Source of the DNA: Bacteroidetes bacterium GWC2_46_850
GTDB lineage: Bacteria > Bacteroidota > Bacteroidia > Bacteroidales > Dysgonomonadaceae
Direction of reading: 5' to 3'
DNA length: 64,000 bases
Assembly (NCBI GenBank): GCA_001768325.1
Contig: MENQ01000023.1
Span: 1-64,000, forward strand
Shown piece by piece: positions 9,397-18,044 of this stretch. The notes beneath the pieces were generated by a model. It was not told the origin of the DNA and searched no databases. It worked only from the letters and a program-made list of their open reading frames with translations. Position 1 is the first letter of the stretch; the number at the start of each line of letters is the position of its first letter. The position numbers and the translations under genes were made by a program.

Positions 9397-10731
9397 ATGG
9401 CAATTGCAGTAATCATGCCCAAACAGGGGCAGTCGGTTGAAAGTTGTATTATTACAGCATTACACAAAAAAAAAGGTGATACCGTGAAGAAGGGAGAAGT
9501 TCTCTTCTCTTATGAAACAGACAAGGCTTCCTTTGAAGAGGAATCGCCGGCTGATGGTACCGTTCTGGTCTCTTTTTATGGTGAGGGCGATGAAGTACCT
9601 GTCCTTGAAAACATGATGATCATTGGCGAGCCGGGTGAAGATATTTCAGCGCTATCTGCTCCTGCCTCCGCAGAAAAAGCTGAGGAAACCACCCCTTCCA
9701 CTGATGTAACCACCCCTTTCACACCCGGCGAAGAAGCTCCAATCTTAGCGGTGCAAACGGTGCAGACCGAAAACCGGTTTATCTCGCCGCGGGCAAAGAA
9801 ACTGGCCGAAAAGAATGCGGTACCGGTTTCACAACTTGCCGGCACAGGTCCCGAAGGCCGGATTGTGGAGAATGATGTAAGGGCATATCTCGCTGATCGT
9901 CCCAAAATGACGCCACTGGCAAAGAAAGTAGCAGTAGAGGAAGGTATTCGACCTGAGTCAGCCGGTACAGGCCTGGCAGGCCGAGCCCGTGCAGCCGATC
10001 TGGCCGTACCGGTTAATACCATCTACGGTATGGATTACGAAGATAAAAAACTGTCGAACATGCGCAAGCTGATTGCCAAGTCGATGCACTCCTCGCTACA
10101 GAATTCCGCACAGCTCACCCATCATCTGGGTGCCGATGCACGACGCATCCTTGCGCTTAGGAAGAAAGCAAAAACGGCACAGGAAGAAGGCCGGATCGCT
10201 GTAAATATTACCCTGAACGACATGGTCTGTTATGCGGTGATCAAAGCATTGAAAAAATTTCCCGAAGTCAACACCCATTTCCTCGGAGACGTCAAACGTT
10301 ATTTTCATAAAGTGCATCTCGGTCTCGCTGTGGATACGGAGCGGGGACTGATGGTGCCAGCCTTGCGCAATGCCGATGATCTCTCCATCGCTGGACTCTC
10401 CGGCCAGCTCGGAGAGCTGGCGGCAGCCTGCCGGGGTGGTAGCGTAAACCCCGACATGCTCGCCGCAGAGGCAGCCACATTCACTGTATCGAATCTTGGC
10501 AGTTATGGGGTTGAAATGTTTACACCGGTGATTAACCTGCCCCAGTCAGCCATTCTCGGAGTAAACACGATCCTGCCCCGCCCGAAAGACCTGGGTGATG
10601 GCGTGTATGCCTTTGTCCCCCACATCGGACTGAGTCTTACCTATGATCACCGTTCCCTGGATGGCGGTGAAGCCACGCGATTCCTGAAACAAATTGCAAC
10701 GGAAATTGAAACCTTGGAAATTGAATTTTGA
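9397..10731 (+). CDS. dihydrolipoamide acyltransferase, E2 of a 2-oxoacid dehydrogenase
   Basis: Core enzyme that passes the acyl group from E1 to coenzyme A through lipoamide. Residues 1-80 are a lipoyl domain with the lipoylated Lys43 in ETDKASF. A Pro/Thr/Ala-rich linker follows (about 82-125). Then come two peripheral-subunit-binding-like domains, at about 127-164 (SPRAKKLAEKN...GPEGRIVENDV) and about 169-204 (TPLAKKVAVEEGIRPESAGTG). The acyltransferase domain ends with the catalytic motif DHRSLDGG, His418. Length 444 aa is normal. It is the first gene of the plus-strand operon that also carries E3 and E1. The acyl substrate (pyruvate, branched-chain or other) cannot be read from the sequence. 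Confidence 0.93.
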   Translation: MAIAVIMPKQGQSVESCIITALHKKKGDTVKKGEVLFSYETDKASFEEESPADGTVLVSFYGEGDEVPVLENMMIIGEPGEDISALSAPASAEKAEETTPSTDVTTPFTPGEEAPILAVQTVQTENRFISPRAKKLAEKNAVPVSQLAGTGPEGRIVENDVRAYLADRPKMTPLAKKVAVEEGIRPESAGTGLAGRARAADLAVPVNTIYGMDYEDKKLSNMRKLIAKSMHSSLQNSAQLTHHLGADARRILALRKKAKTAQEEGRIAVNITLNDMVCYAVIKALKKFPEVNTHFLGDVKRYFHKVHLGLAVDTERGLMVPALRNADDLSIAGLSGQLGELAAACRGGSVNPDMLAAEAATFTVSNLGSYGVEMFTPVINLPQSAILGVNTILPRPKDLGDGVYAFVPHIGLSLTYDHRSLDGGEATRFLKQIATEIETLEIEF

Positions 10732-10790
10732 TTCTGGGGTTTGCCAATGAGTGAATATGAGGATCTAGAAAACAAAACAACAATTCAAAA

Positions 10791-10811
10791 GCTGATTGCT
10801 GACAGCTAACG
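10791..10811. repeat. 7-bp tandem repeat in the E2-E3 gap
   Basis: Three consecutive 7-bp units (GCTGATT, GCTGACA, GCTAACG) lie 22 bp before the E3 start codon. The same unit type occurs at 19372-19399. Confidence 0.6.
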
Positions 10812-10832
10812 AAGAAATTAATATTTACAACT

Positions 10833-12188
10833 ATGATAGATTTATTGATTATTGGCGGCGGTCCTGCCGGATATGTAGCGGCAGAGAGAGCCGGGCATGC
10901 AGGATTGAAAGTGGTTCTTTTTGAGAAAAAAGCAATGGGCGGCGTATGCCTCAACGAAGGATGCATCCCCACGAAAACATTGCTATATAGTGCCAAGATG
11001 TATGAGAATGCCCTGCATGGTGATAAATATGGTGTATTTGGAGACAATATCCGCTTCGACTATGAGAAAATAATCTCCCGAAAGAAGAAAGTGGTTCGCA
11101 AACTTGTATCAGGCGTAGAGAGCAAAATGAAATCAAACCACGTCACTGTGGTGAAGGGGGAGGCCCTTATCGAAGGTCGCTCAGCAGAAGGGATCGAGGT
11201 GACCTGCAACGGAGAGAAATATAGTGGGAAGAATCTGCTGATCTGCACCGGATCAGAAGCCTCTGTACCACCCATCCCGGGTCTGCAGGAAGCAGGTGAG
11301 GTAATTCTTACCAACCGGGAGATACTGGAAATGACAGAGCGTCCAGCATCACTCGTCGTCATTGGTGGCGGTGTAATCGGCATGGAGTTCGCCAGTTTCT
11401 ATAATAGCCTGGGGACAAAAGTGACCGTGGTGGAGATGCTTCCCGAAATACTGGGCGGCCTCGACTTTGAAGTGTCGGCCATGCTGCGTGACATCTATAC
11501 AAAAAAAGGAATTACATTCAACCTGAATGCAAAGGTGGTGCAGATTGCGGACAACAAAGTTGTTTTCGAGAAAGAAGGTGAAACCCACAGCGTGGAAGGT
11601 GAAAAGATCCTGTTGAGCGTGGGCCGTCGCCCGGTTACAAAGGGATTTGGCCTGGAGAACCTGGGTGTGGAACTGCTGCGCAATGGAATCAAGGTAGATG
11701 AAAAGATGCGCACCAACATTCCCGGCGTATTTGCAGCAGGTGATGTGACTGGCTTCTCACTGTTGGCCCATACGGCAAGCCGCGAAGGAGAGGTGGTGGT
11801 CAACAACCTCACCGGTCGCAACGACATCATGCGCTACAACGCCATCCCTGGTGTGGTTTATACCAACCCCGAAGTGGCTGGTGTGGGAGAGACTGAAGAA
11901 TCGGCCAAAGCGAAAGGCATTGCCTACAAAGTAGCCAAACTGCCCATGGCCTATGCAGGACGTTTTGTTGCCGAGAATGAAGGTGGTAGCGGGATATGTA
12001 AGGTCCTGGTGGGTGAAAAGCATGGCGAAGTGATTGGCGTACATCTGCTCGGCAATCCTTCCAGCGAGATTATATACGGTGCCTGCATCGCCATTGAACA
12101 GGAGATGACCCTGAAAGAGATGCAGGAGGTGGTCTTCCCACATCCTACCGTCAGCGAAATTCTAAAAGAGACTGTTTTTAGTTTTTAG
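10833..12188 (+). CDS. lpdA: dihydrolipoyl dehydrogenase (E3)
   Basis: Flavoprotein that reoxidises dihydrolipoamide on E2 and reduces NAD+. The N-terminal FAD motif is IIGGGPAGYVAAERAGHAG. The redox disulfide is Cys39/Cys44 in GGVCLNEGCIPTK. The NAD-binding fold starts LVVIGGGVIGMEFASFYNS. The second FAD contact is GVFAAGDVTG. The dimerisation domain ends with FPHPTVSEILKE, which supplies the active-site His-Glu pair. Length 451 aa is typical. It lies 101 bp after E2 and 37 bp before E1, in the order E2-E3-E1. Both gaps carry short tandem repeats instead of obvious promoters. Confidence 0.95.
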   Translation: MIDLLIIGGGPAGYVAAERAGHAGLKVVLFEKKAMGGVCLNEGCIPTKTLLYSAKMYENALHGDKYGVFGDNIRFDYEKIISRKKKVVRKLVSGVESKMKSNHVTVVKGEALIEGRSAEGIEVTCNGEKYSGKNLLICTGSEASVPPIPGLQEAGEVILTNREILEMTERPASLVVIGGGVIGMEFASFYNSLGTKVTVVEMLPEILGGLDFEVSAMLRDIYTKKGITFNLNAKVVQIADNKVVFEKEGETHSVEGEKILLSVGRRPVTKGFGLENLGVELLRNGIKVDEKMRTNIPGVFAAGDVTGFSLLAHTASREGEVVVNNLTGRNDIMRYNAIPGVVYTNPEVAGVGETEESAKAKGIAYKVAKLPMAYAGRFVAENEGGSGICKVLVGEKHGEVIGVHLLGNPSSEIIYGACIAIEQEMTLKEMQEVVFPHPTVSEILKETVFSF

Positions 12189-12220
12189 CAATCAGTAAAT
12201 CAAACAATCAGTAAATAAAT
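12189..12220. repeat. 8-bp-period tandem repeat in the E3-E1 gap
   Basis: Four 8-bp units (CAATCAGT, AAATCAAA, CAATCAGT, AAATAAAT) fill the gap from the E3 stop codon to 5 bp before the E1 ATG. The 12-base block CAATCAGTAAAT occurs twice with a 16-bp period. Composition resembles the larger array at 14690-14886. Confidence 0.55.
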
Positions 12221-12225
12221 ATAAA

Positions 12226-14685
12226 ATGCCTAAAGTTCAAATCATTGATCCGTCACAGGTACGTAAGCCGGGGTTCGTGGAGTTTCAGCCCATCCCGGTC
12301 AACCAGTATCAAAAGAGCGTGAAAGAAGAGAAAGAAAATTTTTCGAACGAAGAGTTCAAAGCCATTTATCATGACATGGCGCTGATCCGTGAGTTCGAAA
12401 CCATGTTGAATCTGATCAAGACCAAGGGGGAGTATAACGGTACGCCCTACAATCACCCCGGACCGGCACACCTCTCCATCGGACAGGAGTCGGCAGCCGT
12501 GGGCATGGCCTGGACGCTGACAGTAGATGACTTTATCTTCGGCAGCCACCGTTCACATGGTGAGATCCTGGCCAAAGGGATGTCGGCCATCCACAAGCTG
12601 GATGATGCCAAACTCACAGAGATCATGGATAATTTCTTCGATGGCGCGGTCGTAGATATCGTGAAAAAAGATTTCAACGGGTCGGTTAAGGAACTGGCCG
12701 AACGCTTTCTGGTATACGGTACGCTGGCGGAGATCTTTGCCCGCAAGACCGGATTTAACAGAGGGCTGGGCGGCTCCATGCACGCCTTCTTCACCCCCTT
12801 CGGTGTCTATCCCAACAATGCTATCGTGGGCGGATCGGGCGACATAGCCGTGGGCGCAGCACTCTACAAGAAGGTGAACCGCAAACCGGGACTGGTGGTG
12901 GCCAACATTGGCGACGCCTCCCTGGCATGCGGCCCGGTATGGGAGGGAATCAACTTTGCCGCGATGGATCAGTTTACAGAACTCTGGGAAGGAGAGATGA
13001 AAGGCGGTCTGCCGGTGATCATCAACATCATGAACAATCAGTACGGCATGGGCGGCCAGACCGTGGGTGAGACCATGGGCTACGGCATTGCAGCCCGCAT
13101 TGGCGCTGGCGTGAACGGCGAGCAGATGCATGCCGAACGGGTAGATGGTTACAACCCGCTGGCTGTGATCGACGCCTACAAACGCAAACGCAAAGTAATC
13201 GAAGAAAAAAGAGGTCCGGTGCTGCTCGATGTACTCACCTACCGGTACAGCGGTCACTCGCCCTCGGACGCCTCTTCCTATCGCACCAAAGAAGAGGTGG
13301 AGGCATGGGAGTCACAGGACTGCATCCGCAGCTACGGTGTGCAGCTGCTGGAGGCTGAGGTGGCATCGCAGGCTGACCTTGATCTGATATCGGATAATAT
13401 TCAGAAACTGGTGAACGAGATGTTCCTGCTGGCCATCAACGATGAAGTGTCACCCCGGATGGACAATGCCGATGTCATCGGAGAGATGATGTTCTCCAAT
13501 GGATCGGTCGACTCTTTCTCCGATGTAAAACCGGATGTGTTGATGTCGATGGAGGAAAATCCGCGCGTGAAAAAGATTGCCAACAAGGAACGTTTAGCCT
13601 TCGATGCCGAAGGGAAGCCTTACAGCAAGATGAAGCAGTACCAGCTGCGCGACGGCATCTTCGAGGCAATCATCGACCGTTTTTATAAAGATGCATCACT
13701 TATTGCTTATGGTGAGGAGAACCGCGACTGGGGCGGTGCCTTTGCCGTGTATGGCGGACTGACCGAGGCGTTGCCTTATCACCGCCTCTTCAACTCGCCG
13801 ATTGCCGAGGCATCCATTGTGGGCACCGCCATCGGCTACGCTATGTGCGGTGGGCGGGTGATTCCTGAGATCATGTACTGCGATTTCATCGGCAGAGCCG
13901 GTGATGAGATATTCAACCAGCTGCCCAAATGGCAGGCCATGAGCGGCAACGTACTGAAAATGCCGGTAGTGGTACGCGTTTCGGTAGGATCCAAATATGG
14001 TGCACAACACTCACAGGACTGGACCTCACTGGTGGCACACATCCCGGGTATCAAGGTCTGCTTCCCGGTCACACCCTACGACGCCAAAGGATTGATGAAT
14101 GCGGCACTGCAAGGCACCGACCCGGTGATCTTCTTCGAGAGCCAGCGCATCTATGATGTGGGAGAACAGTTTCACGAAGGAGGCGTTCCGACTGGCTATT
14201 ATGAAATTCCGCTGGGCGAACCCGATGTGAAGAAAGTGGGAAAAGACATCACCTTCCTCACCATCGGACATACACTCTACCCAGCTTTAAAAGCAGCAAA
14301 AGAACTCGAAGAAAAATATGGTCTCAGCGCCGAGGTGATCGATGCCCGCTCGCTGGTGCCCTTCAACTATGAGCAGGTGATTGCGTCGGTAAAGAAAACC
14401 GGAAAGATTATTGTGGCCGGTGAAGCCACCACCCGGGGATCCTTCCTGAATGACCTGGCGGCAAACGTCGGTCAGATGGCATTCGACTACCTTGATGCTC
14501 CTGTATGCGTACTGGGTTCCCGCAACTGGATCACCCCGGCACATGAACTGGAAGATGCCTTCTTCCCGCAGCCCTCCTGGTTCCTGGATGTGATCCACGA
14601 ACGGATTCAACCGCTGAAAGGGTATATCCCCGGCCAGAACTTCACCGACGGCGAGATGGTGAAACGGGCAAAAAAGGGAATTTGA
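12226..14685 (+). CDS. fused E1 alpha/beta subunit of a 2-oxoacid dehydrogenase complex
   Basis: Thiamine-diphosphate enzyme that decarboxylates a 2-oxo acid and reductively acylates E2. Residues about 40-410 are the alpha part: IGQESAAVGMAW, FGSHRSHGEILAKG, LGGSMHAF, and the ThDP/Mg motif from GDASLACG to INIMNNQYGMGG. Residues about 460-819 are the beta part: YGEENRDWGGAFAVYGGL, MYCDFIGRAGDEIFNQL, and the C-terminal DARSLVPF and NWITPAHELEDAFFP. In many bacteria alpha and beta are separate; here they are one 819-aa chain, a form common in Bacteroidetes. It requires thiamine diphosphate, and a thiamine salvage operon lies near 58-61 kb. Substrate is unproven; pyruvate is plausible given the rhamnose context. 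Confidence 0.92.
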   Translation: MPKVQIIDPSQVRKPGFVEFQPIPVNQYQKSVKEEKENFSNEEFKAIYHDMALIREFETMLNLIKTKGEYNGTPYNHPGPAHLSIGQESAAVGMAWTLTVDDFIFGSHRSHGEILAKGMSAIHKLDDAKLTEIMDNFFDGAVVDIVKKDFNGSVKELAERFLVYGTLAEIFARKTGFNRGLGGSMHAFFTPFGVYPNNAIVGGSGDIAVGAALYKKVNRKPGLVVANIGDASLACGPVWEGINFAAMDQFTELWEGEMKGGLPVIINIMNNQYGMGGQTVGETMGYGIAARIGAGVNGEQMHAERVDGYNPLAVIDAYKRKRKVIEEKRGPVLLDVLTYRYSGHSPSDASSYRTKEEVEAWESQDCIRSYGVQLLEAEVASQADLDLISDNIQKLVNEMFLLAINDEVSPRMDNADVIGEMMFSNGSVDSFSDVKPDVLMSMEENPRVKKIANKERLAFDAEGKPYSKMKQYQLRDGIFEAIIDRFYKDASLIAYGEENRDWGGAFAVYGGLTEALPYHRLFNSPIAEASIVGTAIGYAMCGGRVIPEIMYCDFIGRAGDEIFNQLPKWQAMSGNVLKMPVVVRVSVGSKYGAQHSQDWTSLVAHIPGIKVCFPVTPYDAKGLMNAALQGTDPVIFFESQRIYDVGEQFHEGGVPTGYYEIPLGEPDVKKVGKDITFLTIGHTLYPALKAAKELEEKYGLSAEVIDARSLVPFNYEQVIASVKKTGKIIVAGEATTRGSFLNDLAANVGQMAFDYLDAPVCVLGSRNWITPAHELEDAFFPQPSWFLDVIHERIQPLKGYIPGQNFTDGEMVKRAKKGI

Positions 14686-14689
14686 TAAA

Positions 14690-14886
14690 ATGATTCGATG
14701 ATTCGGTGATGTGATGATTAATCAACAAATCTGCAAATCTGCAAATCTGCAAATCTGCTAATCTGCAAATCTGCTAATCTGCAAATCTGCTAATCTGCAA
14801 ATCTGCTAATCTGCTAATCTGCAAATCTGCTAATCTGCAAATCTGCTAATCAACTAATCTGCTAATCAACTAATCTGCTAATCAAT
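14690..14886. repeat. 197-bp array of 8-bp tandem repeats before the PHP gene
   Basis: The stretch 14690-14721 has units such as ATGATTCG repeated with 8-bp period. From 14719 to 14886 there are 21 units of 8 bp, nearly all AAATCTGC or TAATCTGC, with TAATCAAC variants at both ends. The array ends 2 bp before the ATG of the PHP-domain gene and fills nearly the whole gap after E1. The period is not a multiple of three and the tract is non-coding. Copy number changes by slippage would alter the distance between E1 and the next start. Confidence 0.92.
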
Positions 14887-14888
14887 TT

Positions 14889-16055
14889 ATGATAAATATA
14901 AACGCCCACTTACACACCCCTTATTCATTTAGTGCCTTTCGGGATATTGATGAGGCGCTGGACAGGGCTGTGGCTGAAAATGTGAGTGTAGTCGGGATCA
15001 ACGATTTTTACACTGCCAAAGGGTATGAAGCGTGGGCCGACGGTTGTCGCAAACGGAAACTGTACCCGCTGTTCGGGATCGAGTTTATCAGCCTGAATGA
15101 AGCGGATCAAAAAGCCGGCCTGCGGGTTAACGATCCTGCCAACCCCGGTCGCACCTATCTTAGCGGAAAAGGGATGTCGCATCCCTTCCGGTTGAGTGAA
15201 CCGTATGCAACACTCCTCTCTTCGGTGCAGACCGAGTCGAACCGGCAGGTGGAGGCGATGTGTGCGAAGCTGAATGAGCTCCTCCGGGAAAAGAAGGCAT
15301 CCTTCACCCTCGATGTGGAGCAGATCAAACAGGATCTGACCAGCGGCTCACTCCGTGAACGCCATCTGGCCAGAGCACTGCGAATGAAAGTATATGAGAC
15401 CTGTCACAATGAGGAGGCTGAGATACAATCACTATTGACGAAGCTTTTCGATGGAAAAACAATGAAGTCATCGGTGAACAATATCGCCGCTGTGGAGAAT
15501 GAAATTCGTGGTAACCTGCTGAAAGCCGGCGGTGCTGCGTTTGTACCCGAGGAGGCGACTGCCTTTCTCCCGATGGAGAAGGTGCAGGAACTGATTGTGG
15601 CAGCGGGGGGCATTCCCACCTATCCCTTTCTGGCGGACGATGCCCAGGGCTACTACACCGACTTTGAATCGGACCTGGAACGGGTGGCCGAACAACTGAC
15701 AGAGAGGGGTTTTCATTCGGTAGAATTTATCACCACCCGCAATGATGTGGCGTTATTGGAGAGATATGCTGCCTATCTGCATGACCGGGGTTTTGTGGTT
15801 ACCTTCGGCAGCGAACACAATACCCCCGCCATGGAGCCCATCGAACTGTTTGCACGGCATGGCGCACCCCTGACCGACAGGCTGAAGCAGATAAACTATG
15901 AGGGCGCCTGCCTGATTGCTGCACATCAGCATGTAGTTTCACAGGGACTGGCGGGTTATGTGGATGCCCACGGAAATGCAGATCGTTCAAAAAGAGATGA
16001 ATTTGTGACGTTGGGTGATGCACTCATCAAAAATGAACTGGACGTAAACCGGTAA
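14889..16055 (+). CDS. PHP-domain protein of unknown function
   Basis: 388-aa cytoplasmic protein with no signal peptide. The N-terminus has the PHP metal-binding motif NAHLHTPYSFSAF (HxH at residues 6-8), then GINDFYT and GIEFISL. Further candidate ligands are in PTYPFLADD and the C-terminal VVTFGSEHNTPAM. PHP proteins are metal-dependent phosphoesterases or polymerase-associated nucleases, so a sugar- or nucleotide-phosphate hydrolase is possible, but I cannot name the substrate. A middle segment (about 110-220) is helical and charged. It lies between E1 and the aldolase/dehydrogenase fusion, only 10 bp before the latter, so a role in the same carbon pathway is likely. Start chosen so that the metal motif is at the extreme N-terminus. 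Confidence 0.8.
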   Translation: MININAHLHTPYSFSAFRDIDEALDRAVAENVSVVGINDFYTAKGYEAWADGCRKRKLYPLFGIEFISLNEADQKAGLRVNDPANPGRTYLSGKGMSHPFRLSEPYATLLSSVQTESNRQVEAMCAKLNELLREKKASFTLDVEQIKQDLTSGSLRERHLARALRMKVYETCHNEEAEIQSLLTKLFDGKTMKSSVNNIAAVENEIRGNLLKAGGAAFVPEEATAFLPMEKVQELIVAAGGIPTYPFLADDAQGYYTDFESDLERVAEQLTERGFHSVEFITTRNDVALLERYAAYLHDRGFVVTFGSEHNTPAMEPIELFARHGAPLTDRLKQINYEGACLIAAHQHVVSQGLAGYVDAHGNADRSKRDEFVTLGDALIKNELDVNR

Positions 16056-16065
16056 AGAGCATAAA

Positions 16066-18024
16066 ATGAAGGAAATTCAACAACTGATAGAGATATCGCA
16101 ATTCTATGGTAGTGACATTCGCTTTGTAATTGCCGGTGGCGGAAACACCTCCTACAAGAACAACGAAAAAATATGGGTGAAGGCAAGCGGTTCATCGCTC
16201 GCCACCATCACTGAAGCGGGATTTGCCGTGCTCGACAGGGCAATGCTTAACCCGATGTCTGAGAAAATATATAGCAGTGTACCCGATGAGCGGGAAGAAC
16301 AGGTGAAAAACGACCTGGCCGCAGCTACCCTTACCAAAGGAAAACGTCCCTCGGTGGAGACCTCGATGCACAATGTGATCGACCATCCTTTTGTGGTACA
16401 TCTGCACCCGACAGCGGTGAACGGACTGATGTGCGCACAGGATGCCGAAGCCTCACTGAAAAGGTTGTTTGGAGACAAAACACTCTATGTGGAATATACC
16501 GATCCCGGATATCTGTTGTTCAAAAAGGTATATGACCGGATCAAGGCCTACCGGGCATCCTACGGGGAGGAGCCGAAGGTGATCTGGCTGCAGAACCATG
16601 GTATCTTTGTGGCTGCCGACACCCTCGATGAGATAAAGAGGATTTATGCCGATATACTGGATCAACTCGAAGGAGCCGTAACAGACCCGTTACCTTCGGA
16701 GGAAAAAGGATCCTCTCACAGCGTAGTTGAGACGCTCCCCGCATTGCGGATGATGCTCTCCCAGAATGGATTGAAAACGTTAAGGGTACGCAATAACGCA
16801 CTGATTGAATACTACAATCAGGCAGATAATCAGCAGGATATATCCAGGCCATTTACGCCGGATGCGATCGTCTACTGCAAATCAAACTATCTCTTCCTGC
16901 AGGAAGAAGTACCCGATAAGATTCTTTCCGAAGCGAAGAAGGAGATAGTCGCCTTTACCGGAAAATCTGATTATCAACCAAAGGTGTTGCTGATCAAGGG
17001 GATCGGGCTGGTCGCTGTGGGTGACAATGCCATCCAGTGCGACATCATTCTCGATGTATTCGAAGATGCGATGAAAGTAGCCTGGTTATCTCGATCATTT
17101 GGTGGTCCGCACCCGATGACCCGGGAACAGATCGACTTTATCGACAACTGGGAGGTGGAAAATTATCGCCGCAGCGTGGCTGCAGGCGGATCCAAAGGAC
17201 GTGCCGAGAACAGAACCATCATCATCACCGGTGCCGCACAGGGCTTCGGCGAAGGCATCGGTCGCTGCCTCCTGCCGGAAGGAGCCAACATTGTGGTGGC
17301 CGACCTGAACGAAGAGACGGGCAGGGCCACGGCAGCCGACTTTAACCGGAATACGAGAAGCAACCAGACACTTTTCGTAAAGACAAATGTGGCGGATATC
17401 GCCAGCCTGGAGAATCTTGTCCGGGAAACGGTTTGTGCGTTTGGCGCCATCGACGGTTTTATCAGCAACGCGGGTGTGCTGCGGGCAGGAGGACTGGAAG
17501 AAATGACACCGGAGAACTTCGATTTTGTCACCCGCATCAATTACAACGCTTACTTTTACGCGACCAAGGTGGTCAGCCGGGTGATGAAGCTGCAAACAAA
17601 ATATGCCCCTGAGGATTATTTTGCCGACATCATCCAGATCAATTCCAAATCGGGTCTGCAGGGAAGCAAAGCCAATTTTGCCTATGCAGGTGGAAAGTTC
17701 GGCGGTATCGGCCTCACACAGTCCTTCGCGCTGGAGCTGGCTCCCTTCCGCATCAAGGTGAACGCCATTTGCCCGGGTAACTTCTACGAGGGCCCCCTCT
17801 GGAGTGATCCCGAAAACGGCCTCTTTGTGCAGTACCTGAAGGCAGGAAAAGTGCCCGGTGCCAAAACAGTGGAGGATGTGAAAGCGTTCTACCTGTCAAA
17901 GGTGCCCATGGGCAAGGGATGCACCCCGGTCGACGTGACCAGAGGGGTGCTTTACCTGATGGAGCAGTGCGGCGAAACAGGGCAGGCACTCCCCATCACC
18001 GGTGGACAGGTAATGCTAAATTAA
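16066..18024 (+). CDS. bifunctional class II aldolase / short-chain dehydrogenase (probable rhamnulose-1-phosphate aldolase and lactaldehyde dehydrogenase)
   Basis: Residues about 1-370 are a class II aldolase with GGGNTSYKN, VETSMHN, the zinc motif VVHLHPT and LQNHGIFVAA. Residues about 383-652 are a short-chain dehydrogenase with the NAD motif TGAAQGFGEGIG, NAGV, the catalytic Ser in INSKSG and Tyr540xxxLys544 in YAGGK. Fusions of this kind (RhaEW/YuxG type) cleave L-rhamnulose 1-phosphate to dihydroxyacetone phosphate and L-lactaldehyde and oxidise the aldehyde to lactate. No stand-alone RhaD is visible nearby, which fits this gene supplying the missing step. It is slightly shorter than the Bacillus protein. 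It lies 20 bp upstream of the zinc dehydrogenase gene. Substrate is inferred from family and context. Confidence 0.85.
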   Translation: MKEIQQLIEISQFYGSDIRFVIAGGGNTSYKNNEKIWVKASGSSLATITEAGFAVLDRAMLNPMSEKIYSSVPDEREEQVKNDLAAATLTKGKRPSVETSMHNVIDHPFVVHLHPTAVNGLMCAQDAEASLKRLFGDKTLYVEYTDPGYLLFKKVYDRIKAYRASYGEEPKVIWLQNHGIFVAADTLDEIKRIYADILDQLEGAVTDPLPSEEKGSSHSVVETLPALRMMLSQNGLKTLRVRNNALIEYYNQADNQQDISRPFTPDAIVYCKSNYLFLQEEVPDKILSEAKKEIVAFTGKSDYQPKVLLIKGIGLVAVGDNAIQCDIILDVFEDAMKVAWLSRSFGGPHPMTREQIDFIDNWEVENYRRSVAAGGSKGRAENRTIIITGAAQGFGEGIGRCLLPEGANIVVADLNEETGRATAADFNRNTRSNQTLFVKTNVADIASLENLVRETVCAFGAIDGFISNAGVLRAGGLEEMTPENFDFVTRINYNAYFYATKVVSRVMKLQTKYAPEDYFADIIQINSKSGLQGSKANFAYAGGKFGGIGLTQSFALELAPFRIKVNAICPGNFYEGPLWSDPENGLFVQYLKAGKVPGAKTVEDVKAFYLSKVPMGKGCTPVDVTRGVLYLMEQCGETGQALPITGGQVMLN

Positions 18025-18044
18025 TATTTTAAAATCACGAAGTA

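Noticed and set aside
12553-13257. 234-codon open frame on the minus strand
   Set aside because: Shadow of the E1 gene; no start context or domain.
14690-14886. Possible CRISPR array
   Set aside because: Units are 8 bp and contiguous; there are no spacers and no cas genes.
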